Shown here piece after piece: positions 27,101 to 39,187 of a stretch of DNA of 64,000 nt. The number at the start of each line of letters is the position of its first letter. Position 1 is the first letter of the stretch. A program made the position numbers and the translations under genes. The notes below the pieces were generated by a model that was given only the letters and a program-made list of their open reading frames with translations, was not told the DNA's origin and searched no databases. This stretch comes from Caprimulgus europaeus (lineage: Eukaryota > Chordata > Aves > Caprimulgiformes > Caprimulgidae), in the NCBI GenBank assembly GCA_907165065.1, contig OU015534.1:13647686-13711685 (forward strand), written 5' to 3'.

Positions 27101-28199
27101 AAACGAGTGTTTTTCTCAGGATGCACTCTGCAAGCCTGCGTTTTCCTTCCTTGCTCCAACCACGTTTTTACGAGCACACTGAAACATCTGCCTTAAGGTT
27201 TTTCTGTTCTTCTCTTTGGCTTGATCTACCTGATAATGGCATTTTAGCTTCTACCTCCCAGACTGTAGGGTCTTGAACTAACAACCTCATTGCTTCTCTT
27301 CAAACAGGCTTGTCCACCTATTTCAGGAGAGATAGGTGAAGAAATCTGGCTAGGAAGGCAGCGCATAGTACAAGATGTTTGTAGTTCGAGATCTCCATCT
27401 CCATTTATTTCTGGGCAGGGAAACATAAAATAAACTCTTTTCCTCTGAACTTTAATGGCTAATAATGTGTTCTGAGATGTTTTTGATATTTTATTGTTGT
27501 TTTAAAGAAGAATTTCTGGGAATTTATAGGTTCCAATCAGACCAAATTGACCGTTTTTGCTTGTTGTATGATGCCAAAATCTGACAAGTATTTTCAGGAG
27601 GAAGGCTATTGCATGGTGCTTTTAACTATTTATGCATGTGATCTGAGATACTATTTGGAAGAACGGATTTTGCTGGCCTGCATTACCTCACTGGTGGATT
27701 AGGGAGAGGCAAATTGTATCTGTAATATTCAAGACATAAAGGCAAGCAAAAACTGTAAGATGTTTGAGAATTTTAATTTTTAAATAACTGCTTTGTGGAG
27801 CTAGGAGTAGTACAACTCAAGGCTGTGTTTCAATGGAAACAAATACAAGTTCTCCATCGTTCTTACCAACCACAAATTCTGTAATATTTTAAAGTTTTAT
27901 TTTATATTTTGAATTTGATTTTATATTATTTTGGCTTATTTCTGTCATAAGAGTTTTTAATAAAAATTCCCATTCAGGCCTGTTTGGTAGTCCTGGACAT
28001 TGACGGGTGAGAGAACTTAGAAGTTATAGATAACTTTGAGTTGTAACAGCCTGAGTACGTGATGGGAAATGAAGAACCTCTGGATCCCCAGTCTTATTTG
28101 TAGCATCATTAACTCCTTGCCTGGCTGTGTTCTTGTCATATATCTCCAGAGGAGCAATGGTCCAAGGAGCACCGTTACTTCTACATGACCTGGTAGGCG
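21106..28199. other. Upstream flank of PTGFR, no gene recognised
   Basis: Most of the stretch is AT-rich unique sequence. Between about 26300 and 27430 the base composition is less AT-biased, and overlapping open frames of up to 115 codons occur on both strands. Their translations resemble nothing I know, and frames on opposite strands overlap, so I read them as chance. No tRNA, rRNA or intact transposon is seen. Confidence 0.5.
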
Positions 28200-29370
28200 C
28201 AAGGGGCGTGTGTCTAGTGCTGCGCCCAGCTGCATCCGCCGGCACTGTTCCTGGGGGCTGCCCCTTCCTGCGCTCTCCGTGCGCTGCTGAAGGGGGTGGT
28301 TGGGCAGAAGCACGTGGAAAGAGAAGGGATGAGGCTGTGGCTGAGGACATGTGGTCTCATGGTTGCTCCATCAGCTGCTCCTGCGGTGGCTGCAGCACCG
28401 TGGGCAAGAACTCATCCTGCCTGGCTGGGGTGGCCTTGTCGCCCGGCGCTGTGGTGTGACAGGGCTGCCTGGCCCTCCTTGCCGGAGGGCCTCTCTGCAC
28501 CCCGGCACAGAAAGGCGGGAGGCTCCGCGCTCGTGTGCGAGGGACGAACTCCTTGCGCCTCTCCCTGCTCCCGCGGCGGGGGGAGGCTTGAGCTCCGGCT
28601 CTCCACCTCCTGGGACAGAGCCAGGCGCCCCGGGGCTGCCCGAATTGCCCCGCAGCCCCTTTCAGAAGGGCCCGGCGGGGCTGGGGGGAGGGTGTGTGTG
28701 CGAGGGCAGGGGCCGCGTTACCGGGCACGGAGAGCTGCCCGGTCGCCCCTCACAGAAGGGGAAGCGATCCTCGCGGCGCGACCGCACGGCCTGGAGCAGG
28801 GAGAGGGAGCCGGGCAACGGGGCAGCCCCTGAGCTAGTGGATAGCCAGGCCCCCGGGCCGGGGACGGCGGGCGGAGAGGATGGGCGGGAGGCCGGGAGGG
28901 AAGGCGGAGGAAGGGCGGGAGGCGGGCGGCGCCGGGCGGGCGAGGGGGCGGCGGCGGTGGCGGCGGGCCGGGTGGCTGCGGCCGGCGGGGCAGCGCGCTG
29001 CGCCGCCGCGCCTCTCTCCGGCGCCGCGAAGCCAAGCGGAGGTGAGCGGCGGCGGCGCCCGGGGCGGGGAAAGAGCGGGGCGCGCCGGCGGGGCCGGGCG
29101 GTGGGCGCCCCGTGGGATCCGAAGGCGCGGGGACGCGGAGCCGGGCGGGTTGGGGCCGGCACCGGCAGCAGACGGTGGCACTTGTGCCCGGCGTGGCGGG
29201 CTCGCCCCACCCCCGGCGGCGGCGGCACTTAAGGGCGCTGCTGGGCGTGCAGGGGTGCTGCGGGCGGCAGCGGGGGTTCGCGCTGAGCGTGGCGGCCGCC
29301 GTGCCCGGCGGAGGGAAGGGAAGGGGTGCGGGCGGGGGCTCCGTCCGAGCAGTTTGCGCTCCCGTTTAAC
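28200..29370 (+). promoter_or_regulatory. PTGFR: CpG island, probable PTGFR promoter
   Basis: The sequence changes sharply from AT-rich DNA to very GC-rich, CpG-dense DNA, densest at about 28480-29340, and then returns to AT-rich DNA. Many GGGCGG-type GC boxes occur around 28880-28980 and 29030-29100, and no TATA box is evident. It lies about 1 kb upstream of the exon carrying the PTGFR start codon and on the right side for its promoter. CpG-island, TATA-less promoters with dispersed starts are typical for this class. The exact transcription start cannot be read from the sequence. Long open frames inside the island, up to 293 codons, are caused by lack of AT-rich stops. Confidence 0.65.
28960..29041 (+). 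other. PTGFR: Candidate noncoding first exon of PTGFR (3' end)
   Basis: A strong donor, CGGAG|GTGAGC, lies at 29041/29042 inside the CpG island. Joining it to the acceptor at 30170/30171 gives an intron of 1129 bases. Mammalian PTGFR is known to have a noncoding first exon followed by a short intron, which fits. The 5' boundary given is arbitrary because the start site is unknown. Other GT sites in the island could be used instead. Confidence 0.35.
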
Positions 29371-30170
29371 CGCCCTGAGTGTGAATTAGCTTTGGGTGCA
29401 GCGTGCCCGCTCGCTGCTCTAGCCCACTGACTGAGGGTCTCACCGGCTTTCTGCGCTCTGCGTTATTAACGCTCGATCTTTTCTCTGCGTGGGAAGTTTT
29501 TGCCGGCAGGAATGTCCTGAGAGTTGAGATGGGAGATAAAGCGTAAAGTAACTTGCAGAATTCGCTTCTGAATAAGGGAGCGTCTAAACCACGAGTTTGT
29601 GCTTCAGTGAGGGAAGCGGGGTGTTGGAGACTTCAGCATTGGCTGCTTTAAAGCTCTAAAACATTGAATTGTGAGAGGGGAACTGCTTGGGAGATGTTAG
29701 CACATTGTTTTGAAAATAAATGCTTAACAGTAAGAAGAAGAAGGAGCGTTATTATCATCTCAAAACATTCCAGTTTGAGTGTTTCACTTTTGAATGTGGT
29801 TGGGCTGATAAATATTTTCATTCTAGGAGTATGTTGCAAAAACTTGTGTCTATACGTGTAGTTTAACCACCAGAATGTTTTGTATGGTTTCTCTGATTAT
29901 ATGTATATGAGCATTATATATTTTCTACATGATTTAATATATATTATATGTGTAGAGACTATAAAGATACTGTATGCTATATAGTGCATGCAGATAATTG
30001 TTTTAACCTGTGACTGATACGCTTAAAATATGGTGCCATATCATATCACGCAGAAAACCAGAAAATTAGATTTGTACCACAGACTAATATTGTGGAATTT
30101 CTGCTTCAAATGCCATTTGAACAGTGGTGTGCCTTTTACAGTGAGTGTATATTTGTTTTTAATGTTGCAG
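29371..30170 (+). other. PTGFR: Probable PTGFR intron 1 (distal part)
   Basis: AT content rises here, with a TA-rich stretch around 29895-29960. The segment ends in a pyrimidine-biased acceptor, TTTGTTTTTAATGTTGCAG at 30152-30170. No gene or repeat was recognised. Confidence 0.5.
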
Positions 30171-30229
30171 ATGCCTTTTGATTGCAAGACTGCTGAAATG
30201 ATTTGAGGGCTGCCTCTGCTTTCCTAACC
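30171..30229 (+). other. PTGFR: PTGFR 5' UTR part in the first coding exon, with a short uORF
   Basis: This is the 59-base leader between the acceptor and the PTGFR start codon. Its first three bases are ATG, opening a frame of 11 codons that stops at 30204-30206, which is 23 bases before the receptor ATG. The frame differs from the receptor frame. If the exon-1 donor at 29041 is used, the junction puts a G at -3 of this upstream ATG. Upstream ORFs of this kind often lower translation of the main frame; no effect is shown here. Confidence 0.55.
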
Positions 30230-31018
30230 ATGAACAGTTCAAAATCACTAGGGCTGGCTGGATTTGGAGTCTTAAAAAACACAACCTGCCACACGGAGAA
30301 GAAGATTTCAGTTTTCTTTTCAATAATCTTCATGACAGTGGGAATTTTGTCCAACAGTCTTGCGATAGCGATTCTCCTGAAGGCGTATCAGAGGTTTAGA
30401 CAGAAATCGAAAGCCTCCTTTTTGCTTCTTGCTAGTGGTTTGGTTGTCACAGATCTCTTCGGCCACCTCATCAACGGCGCCATTGCAGTGTTCGTGTACG
30501 CGTCGGATAAAGACTGGATTCGATTTAACCAATCCAACATTCTTTGCAGTGTTTTTGGCATCTGCATGGTTTTCTTTGGTTTGTGCCCGCTCCTCCTGGG
30601 CAGTGTGATGGCTGTTGAACGGTGTATTGGAGTCACTAAGCCAATATTTCACTCTACAAAAATGACTTCTAAACATGTGAAAATGATGTTGACTATGGTA
30701 TGTCTGTTTGCTGTTCTTATAGCTTTGCTGCCTATTCTTAGGTTTAGAGCCTATCAAATTCAAGCATCGAGGACCTGGTGCTTCTATAAAACAGAACATG
30801 TTGAGGACTGGGAAGACAGATTTTATCTCTTACTTTTTTCTTGCCTTGGGTTACTGGCCCTTGCTATTTCATTCTTGTGCAATGCTATCACAGGAATTAC
30901 CCTCTTAAGAGTCAAATTTAAAAGTCAACAAAGACAAGGCAGATCTCATCATTTTGAAATGATCATTCAGCTCTTGGCTATAATGTGTGTTTCTTGCATT
31001 TGCTGGAGTCCATTCCTG
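30230..31018 (+). CDS. PTGFR: Prostaglandin F2-alpha receptor (FP), coding exon 1: N-terminus to TM6
   Basis: This exon encodes residues 1-263 of a class A prostanoid receptor that binds PGF2-alpha at the plasma membrane and, in known vertebrates, couples to Gq/phospholipase C to drive smooth-muscle contraction and luteolysis. The ATG at 30230 has A at -3 and gives an N-terminus like the mammalian one. A TTG-started extension from 30203 is not credible. N-glycosylation sequons are at N2 and N17. TM segments fall near 27-51, 63-88, 104-132, 149-171, 197-223 and 241-263. D75 in TM2, the C106-C184 disulfide pair, ERC (130-132) in place of DRY, and the ECL2 prostanoid signature TWCF (182-185) are all present. 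The loop 230-240 is one residue shorter than in human. The donor CTG|GTAAGA is phase 0 at the end of TM6, the intron position shared by prostanoid receptors. The call is near certain. Confidence 0.96.
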
Positions 31019-31318
31019 GTAAGAGCCTAACGTGTTTGCCAATTTTATAATACACATCACTGTATAAAAGTTATACTTTTTTTCTCTCCAGGTTTTAAGG
31101 TGCTTTGGTTGTGATTACAGCTCCATTCACTCTTCAGTGTATTAATTCTACAGCATATTGCCATAATGTAGGTACCTATGCATCTATAACAAAAATGGTA
31201 ATTTTTTTCCAATTCTAATTATAAACAAAATAGACTGAGTAAGCAAAATTTATAGGGACTGCAAAGACTTTTTTTTCCAGTGCTGTGTAGCGGACAGTGG
31301 TAGCAGAATGGTGGCTAG

Positions 31319-31324
31319 AATAAA
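31319..31324 (+). terminator. PTGFR: Possible intronic polyadenylation signal
   Basis: An AATAAA hexamer lies 300 bases after the exon donor and is followed by GT-rich sequence. If used, it would end a transcript that reads through the donor and codes for a receptor lacking TM7. The hexamer is common in AT-rich DNA, so this is only a candidate. Confidence 0.2.
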
Positions 31325-33743
31325 TCAGAGCAAATACCGAGCTTGTCTAAAAATTCAGCGATATCTTGGAGTGGCAAGTCTGTTTAGCGTGCACTGTGGT
31401 TCATATACTTTTTTATTTATGGTAGGCTGTTTGTTGTTGTTATTATGATTTATTGCTACTTGCGAACTGTGTTATGGAAGGTAACAGATAAGAATTTAAA
31501 AGTCCTCCACTCCATTAGCAGGGTATTAAGGGCTTTACTTTAGAGTCATGTTAAAAAACAGTGGTTAGCAGTGGGTTAAAATAAAAATTTGCTTTAGACC
31601 TGACCAAGCTGGATTTGTAATCTGGACAGATGACTCGCAAAGCTGCTCTGTGCGGTCAGTGCGCTTTCTGAGCGGTCCCGGCTGTAACTCAGGACTGCTT
31701 GCTGGTAACTGCTGTGACTCTTCTGGAGCGGTAAGTGTGGCTCACGTTAGCAACTGTGTGCTCTGTCTGTGAGCAGGGTCAAAGGAAGCAAGGTTATGAT
31801 ACAGGAAAGAATTTTACAGTTCCTATTGTATGATGGTATTATAAAGCTGATATTTACTGTAGTAAACCTGACTGAAGAAATTTTATTTTTTTACTGTGGT
31901 GAGAGAGGTTAAGTCACAGGTAATATGAAATCTTAATTTATTTCCTAGAAACAAGGTGCTGTAGCTTTCCACTGATATGAATGAGCAGCAATTTTGGTTT
32001 GAGCTTACAAATATAGAAATTTAAATCTGCGATCTGAACCAGATCTCATCTACTCACTGACTATGGTATAGTATGGAGTTACCTGAAATAGTTCTAAAAT
32101 AGACACTGCTGTTAGCCTAGCTGCAGCAGTTGGGCTTATCTAGCAGGTAGCATTTAATTAATCCAGTATCCAAGACTTCAAGGAGAAAGTCTGGATATAA
32201 ATCTCTGCATCAGTGAAATGCACAAAAACTCTCACTTTTGTTCAACACACAGAATTTTCCCCTGCTTCTCTACTGATTTTCTAGACTTGCTCTGCTGCAT
32301 AGTTTAAATTCATGTTGGCTTTTGTCAGTGTCCTGGCTGTAGTGTATAGAGCATAAACAAAGTCATCAGAAGAGCATGGCAAGCTTTTGTAGTGAAATTA
32401 CTTCCAGTTACTTCCAGACACCTAGTCACCTCCTGAAATTTGTCTGGAGCAAGCCACAGAATGGTTTTCAAGAAAAGCAACTCAAAAAAAGGTTTTACTT
32501 TTCATGAAAAAACAGTATATTATCCTCTGGTGACATTTATTTTCAGAAAAAATAACTGTTCTTAAAAATTGGAATTAATTTGATTTTACAAAAGCCCTTG
32601 GGTGTCAAAAGTGCTATCAACTTTTAAAATTCAAAATAGGTATTTTATTTATTCAACATATCAAGGAACACTAAATTGCAACTACTGTGGTTATTTTTTC
32701 AGTGTTGGTGATTTCGTTGTGCTCTTCAATTTTTATTAATTATAAAAACATAATTTTAAAAATCTTGATAATCTTTAATGACATCACAACACTACTTTAG
32801 TCAAAATATTTAACTTCATCTAAGTTGTAGTTGACAATGAATTATTCCAGCTGCAAAATTATTTTTCAGAGCCTTTTCAGAGCTTGGCATTTTCATCAGC
32901 TGGTGGTACAGACCAGTGAATGACTTCTTGCTAGCATTCTGTGATTGCTCGTGGTAGTTTTGGGGAATGTGTTGCGGAGGGGAATGATGCACAAAAAGTT
33001 CTCGTTCATTGGGAGGCAAATCTGCCAGTGCTGTCTGTGTTCCCGGCTTGCGATGCTTTGCTTCTGGATCTCTTTTGAAATGAGATGAGCCAAACTATGG
33101 CTGAAATTAGCCTGGCAGTATGGAAAATAGTTCTGCAATATGGACAAACGTATATTAGAAATGCAAAGTTAAAAAAATGTTAAAGTAGGATTTAGTTCTT
33201 GAAACAAAGTATCAAGGAAGTGAACAGTCAGTGTTTTAGCCAGAGAGTTTGAGAGTCTGGAAAATGAAACAAAACAGGGTCCTTGGTAGTTATTACCTTT
33301 CTTAGCTATTAGGATCGTAGAGTTTACATCAAAGTTAATTCTCTGAATTACCCAATCTTTGTTTTGATAGCATTCTCTTCACTGAATACAAACAGAATTA
33401 TAAGCACAGCATTCATTTAGCAAGCCTTATTGACCTGCAGTGGAGCATGCGGATGCAGGGGAGTAAAGCTTAGCCAGGAGCATGCTGCTAAAGCGCCACA
33501 ATAAAGAGATCCAGGGTTTATCAAGGCATATGATTTGCGATGAATTGCTCATCCAGATCTACTCACTGGATTTATCTGAATCCTCTCAGGGCTTTTCATT
33601 TGTGAAATGAATTGTTTAGATTCTGTAATTTAACCAGCATATAGCAAAATATGTATTTCTTGAAATAAATAGGAGCAGGTGTTCATAGGTGAAATTATTT
33701 GCCAAAAAGTAGCTAAATACATGCTTGGTTTGCATTCATTTAC

Positions 33744-33759
33744 TTTTTTTTTTTTTTTT
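33744..33759. repeat. T16 homopolymer
   Basis: Sixteen T residues in a row lie within the PTGFR intron. This is a simple repeat prone to length change. Confidence 0.85.
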
Positions 33760-36700
33760 CTCAAAGGGAAATCTAGAAGCCAGTGTCAGTCTTTGAATTG
33801 CGAATTTTACCCATCTTCTCTATCCCAAACAGTATACAGAACACAATGTTATATGAGAGTGAATTGCCTCAATATAAACCAAAGCAATTCGAAACCAAAC
33901 AAACTTTTGGAAGAGAAAGCAGAGGAAGACGATACAGTTTGTCACATGTGGTTTGCAAATACAAGAGTTTGGATATATTTGGTGTGATTCTCCATCTAAT
34001 AGGGTGTTTATTTTTCTTCTGCTTTTAATCTAGTCTGGTGTTACGTCAGTTGTCATTTGTGCATGGCTACCAAAACCAAGTCTATCCAATACTGTAATCC
34101 AACCGCAGACTTCACTATTAGATTTTTTTTTCCCTCAAGTGGAGTTCTATATTCAGTCACTGTCCTGTGCTAAGATCACCTTTAGATCACATTAGAGGCA
34201 CAAGACCCTGGGTTGTCCTTTGTAGTGTCTGGTGTGGAATTGAACTTGACTCCTGCACCTGCTCTGTGGTAGTGAATTTGTGTTGGTGCCTTTATACATC
34301 TGTGTATATATATATATCTATCTAATATTAGATACAATAATACATAATACTATAAGCAGTCACCATCTCTATTTTAAGACTCTGGAGATCTGGAGCATTT
34401 TTCAGAAGCAGAGCCCATGGCATGGCTCATGTGGAGCTCTGCCTGGGGCTGTTGGACAGGGACTTTCTTCTGGTTTCTTCTCCAGCTCCATATCTTTTGT
34501 TCCTTAAAAATGAGCAGCTTTTTCAAGTTTTCTGCTACTATGTGGGAATCTTTTCTTAATGGACTACCAAAATGAGGGGTACTCCTTGCTTCTTCCCTTA
34601 TGGGAGAACTTTTATCTCCTTTTGAGGAGTTGAGAGTGGGAAGGAATTAACAAAAAAGCAACAAGTGAAACTGATGAGTTTTCCAGTAATCTATGTAGTC
34701 GATGATTTGCAGAGGCACGTTTGTTCTGACAGTCTAAATAATTTTGCTTTGTGATGGGTAATTCCAGGAAAATATGTTCCAAAGATAGTAACATCAACTT
34801 CTGTATGCAGTAAGTCATCTTTTTTCATCCTTGCTGGAGTCTTAGCCCTTTGCTAGAGATATGTGAATTTTGTTGGATAAATTTGGTCCCTAGGGGTTGG
34901 ATTCCCAAAGCAAATGGTTGGGCTGGAGCATTTTGTGACAAGCATCTCTGGTGAAATAGATTGTTATATTGTTTTGGCTGTGACTTGGTGTCTGGCTTGT
35001 CATGATACAGATTGTTTTTGGAGCGTGTTCATATGAACAAATTCTGACTTCAGTACATCAAATTATGTGCAGCTCAAGGCATAAACATATTTTGGATTTT
35101 GGTTTTAGAGTAGCAAAGTGGGCTCCCTGTAATTATGGACAGGAGGAGTTTATTTCAGAGTGAATTTATCTATGGGAACAAATTATGATACGGAAAAATA
35201 TCTAATTTTTTTTACGTGCAGAACACAGTCTTAGCCTGAGAAAAATACTTTTACATTTAAATTATTCTTGTTCAGATCTTTTTTCCATGCAGTTATCTGA
35301 TTGCTTTCATTCCAGCTTTACCTCCCCTCTACGGCAGGAAATAACTGCTCCTTCTGCAGTTCTTTTAATTTTTTTTTTTAAGATCTTGGCTATTTATTTC
35401 ACATGATTAAATCAGCTCTTATTCAGTTGCTTTTTTTACTGCCTAGATTAATTTCTAGTAGTCTCTTCTCATGTCATCTCTTCCCTTTCTGATTTGTTTT
35501 GCTAATTGCATCTCTCTGAACTTGCACTGACTTCTTCTTGTCCTCAGATTGTCTCATGCAATGAGGCTTGATGGTTGGTTTTCGTGCACCTTGGGCTGCA
35601 CTTAGCTTACAGTTTGCTGAATCACTCCAACGTAGAAGCTGCTGGAGCTGGCCTGAGTGGTCCTTCAGTGAATGTGCTGCCGGAGGAGGCAAGAAGGGCA
35701 GTGTTGTGCTAATAGGGATGCTTTTGGTGGAATACCCTTACCCCAGCCCACCCCACTCTCATTGCTCCACCAGGTATTTTGGATGCTGAGACAGGCCCAT
35801 GGTTGGTACGTGCTGAAGGAGATCAGTGGGTTGCAGGTTTTACACAAACTGAATTCTAGGCCATGGAGTTGCATGTAATATAAGGTACTTAATTGTACAA
35901 GGCAGACCTCTGTGCATCTCATTTCAGTTTTTTTGTATGTGTAGTCATGTATATACTTGCACAGTGACACCTTTGCCAAGAGTTCGTACCCCTGTTAACC
36001 TTGAAACATCTCCCTCCATTCCTGCTTTCTGTATTCTTTAACAAGCTGGCAGTTGAAATTTCTGTTCTACGACTTTATGCTTATATGTGTGATGGGCATC
36101 ATTTATATGAACTCATTGCTTTATTTATGTTGTTCATATGGCTTCAAATATTACTGGTTGTATTTGCCCTACAGCAAAATACTTACTTAAAAATTTGTCC
36201 CTTCTCTTGTGCTCAGTGGCTGGTGATTTTCATAATTGAAAAATGCAGCTGTGAGGAAGGAGACATGAGATGTCCCAAGACGCAGGTCCATGCTTTGCCA
36301 GTGAGGTCTTTGTCACTGTGTCCAGCTGCCCCAGACCTCGAGGGTAGTGGCTGCTCTGCAGAAGTGTTTGCTGTTATAGAGCCACTGGCAAAATATGTTG
36401 TTAGTCGAAGCTGTAGCCTGCACGAGCTCGTTGTGCCTGCATAGGCTCTGTCAGCAAGAAGATGGATGTTTTCTTTTGAAAAAGAGTACATTAGGCTTTC
36501 AGTTTCCAGTCATCCATTTCTGAAGACCAAAGGAGATAGATACTCTTAAACAAGTTTAGCTAACCTTGCACCTTTGAATGCAGTTGTAAAAGTTACTTTT
36601 GCAGGGTAGAAACAAGATTCAGATTTTTAAGAAGATTATCAAAGATAATTACTATGTTTGTGCTGCCTTTTGTCATTGAATTAATGTTTTGCTAGAACAG

Positions 36701-38732
36701 TTGTCTGTTGAAACCATACAGAGATGGGATGTGTTGTCAGAGGAAAGAAGATATGGTTCGAGTCGTGTCTGGGCTCCACTTCATGCCCTGCCTGCAGCAG
36801 GCTGTGGGCACAGGAGAGGTGACCTGCTGGGGATCTCTGCGGCAGTACCCACTGGACGTTGTCATTGCATCTCCTAGGCTGGGTGCCACAATGGTTTAAA
36901 TAAGTGAACCAGTTTCATAGGGAAAGGAAAAAAGCTTTTTGCTATCAGAAGGCCTGCTAGATATGCCTCTTTGTCTCTAGTCCAAAGCATCAATGCAGAA
37001 AAGTTTATGGTCGACTGTAGGTTGTTATTTCTGTTCCAGGCCTTGCTGTGCCAGAAGAGGTCAGATCAGGAGTGGCTGTTTCACTGAATAAAATGCTCCC
37101 TGAGTTCCTCTGGAAATACTAATACTAATACTACTACTAATAAAATCTCATATGAGTTTGCTTGTCTTTCAGGCTACACTAGAAAAAGGGCTCCGACCCT
37201 CCATCATATTATGGCCTTTTAATTGCTTGTTGCATTTCTCAATACATCCGTTAACACTGTGCAAATTCAATTACTATTCTTGCTTTGAGTTCCGCTGAAT
37301 GAACTTCTGATACTCCATGTTAAATTGCTGAAATGTTAGTGTCACTCCTAATATTATGGCCCAAAATATATCTTGGAATAAACAGCTGATTTTAGGGGTT
37401 GAGAGGAAGGAGAACACTCATTTTAATTGAAGATCTTGTTAGTCTTAAGACAGAAATGTCTTTTTAGCTTACTTACCTGTGGAATAAGTTTTAAGCAGCA
37501 ACTCAGACAATTTGAGATTGCTTTTGTGTGTCACCATGAAAATACTCCATGGAAAAAAATTGTAGGTGTTTGCAGAGACAGGATAGCAAATTTTAATGCA
37601 ATTAATTTAAAAATTCAATCCACCTATTCAGATGTGTTTCTATGATACTAGAAACCCTTGGATAAGATGTTCATGCCTATTTTTAGTATAGGTTGTAGCG
37701 ATCTTTATTTTATTTTGGATTCTTAAGAGACACAGCTGGCAAATTTCCACCAGGATAGATGAATAATGCAATGAGCATTGTTTTAGAGTATGCCCACCTA
37801 AAATGATACTGAATTTCAAATGCACTATTTCAGTGTTCAGAACTAGTCTGTTCTTATTTTCATCTTTTACAGTTTGTAGAGGTCTTACAGGCCTTAGCCT
37901 GTCTGAGAAATATGAATCATTTAAAAAAAATGTTTTTAAGTGTGGGCCAGAGCATAGTTTATCACAAAGTGCTTAGAAACTCTATATTAATTGTGGCTAT
38001 ATTTGTAATTCAAGTGTTTACCTCCCTCGCACAGAATTCAGGGAGTTGAGCAGCTGAGATACTGTCTGAACAGGAAAGAAGTTCTGGAGAAGAAATGGAC
38101 AGTGGTCAGCATAGTGTCCTGCAGTAGTGATAGGAACCAGGGAAGGAAGTAGAGCGGAGATTGACAGATTGTCCTTTACCAGAGACTTCTGCAGAAGCAC
38201 AACTATAGTTTTTGTTATCTATGCCTACGTGTGCTGTTTGGCAAAACTTACGTAAAGCCTTTTTCTGAAAATACAGTGCCATCAGAATAGAATGAGATTC
38301 ATTTGTTCTGGAAAGAAAAAGCAGGGAAGACAGATTTCCAGTCATGTGAGAACACTGCAGTTTCAAAATCACCAGGTCCTGTTTTTCTTTCAAAACTGCT
38401 TGCTGCTTGATTTTTAAATTTATCTTACAAATACAGAATTAAACCATAAAGATCTATAAATCCAAACACAATATTTCATTGCAAATAGATATCAATGACT
38501 TTCACAGAAAATATATATTTTTTTCATTTTGAAGTTGCCATCTCTAAAAATCAAGTTCTGAAAATTTCAGCCAGATAAATTTCCAATCACAACCTCCCCT
38601 TTTTTTATTCAGTTGATAAAGTTTTTTGATTCTGTGCTTGAAGTCACTTTGATATACATTTTAATTTTGTTTGATAAAAGTGGATTTTTCCTGTTTCCGA
38701 GATATTATACTTATTCAGGCTTGAAAATATTA

Positions 38733-38785
38733 TACACTGCATAGCCATTTTTGGAAAATGTCGTACACAGCATAACCATTTTTGG
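38733..38785. repeat. Imperfect tandem doublet, period about 31 bp
   Basis: TACACTGCATAGCCATTTTTGG at 38733 recurs as a close copy with two substitutions starting at 38764. A short spacer containing GAAAATGTCG lies between them. It looks like a local duplication in the intron. Confidence 0.6.
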
Positions 38786-39187
38786 ATGGTTATTTTAGGA
38801 AAGCTCTTTTTCCTGACTATCTGAAGTCTTTAAATGGTAAACTTCTTGCTGAAAAGTCCCTGGGACAAATACAGTCACATGGAACAACTCCAGAAACTCT
38901 TCCATCCTCACCAGGTTTAACTTGACAGACATCAATCTGTGATAGACATCTGTATGTCCTGTGAGATATTTATTATGTTATTATGATGTTAATTAATGAT
39001 CTTAAGTTTTGCATGGTTATTATAAATGTCTTAATAGTAGTGTAGAATCAGTTCATATCTGAGTGTGCACATTATTTGGGTCCTCTTCTGGGAAACTTGC
39101 TGTTCAGCTTTAAAGCACAGGAATATTTCTTATTTCATGTGCTTTTAAGACTGAAATTTTACATTAAAACATTCAGAAATGGTTAAT

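Noticed and set aside
1-28000. Possible exons of the neighbouring gene GIPC2, expected upstream of PTGFR from mammalian synteny
   Set aside because: I looked for GIPC-type coding stretches among the open frames and found none. The synteny alone is not evidence for this window.
28351-29232. 293-codon open frame and several other long frames on both strands in the GC-rich region
   Set aside because: They arise because stop codons are rare in GC/CpG-rich DNA. The translations are Arg/Gly/Ala/Pro-rich with no family resemblance, and they overlap each other on both strands.
30203-30229. N-terminal extension of the FP receptor from a TTG
   Set aside because: TTG is a poor vertebrate start. The ATG at 30230 has A at -3 and gives the family-typical N-terminus.
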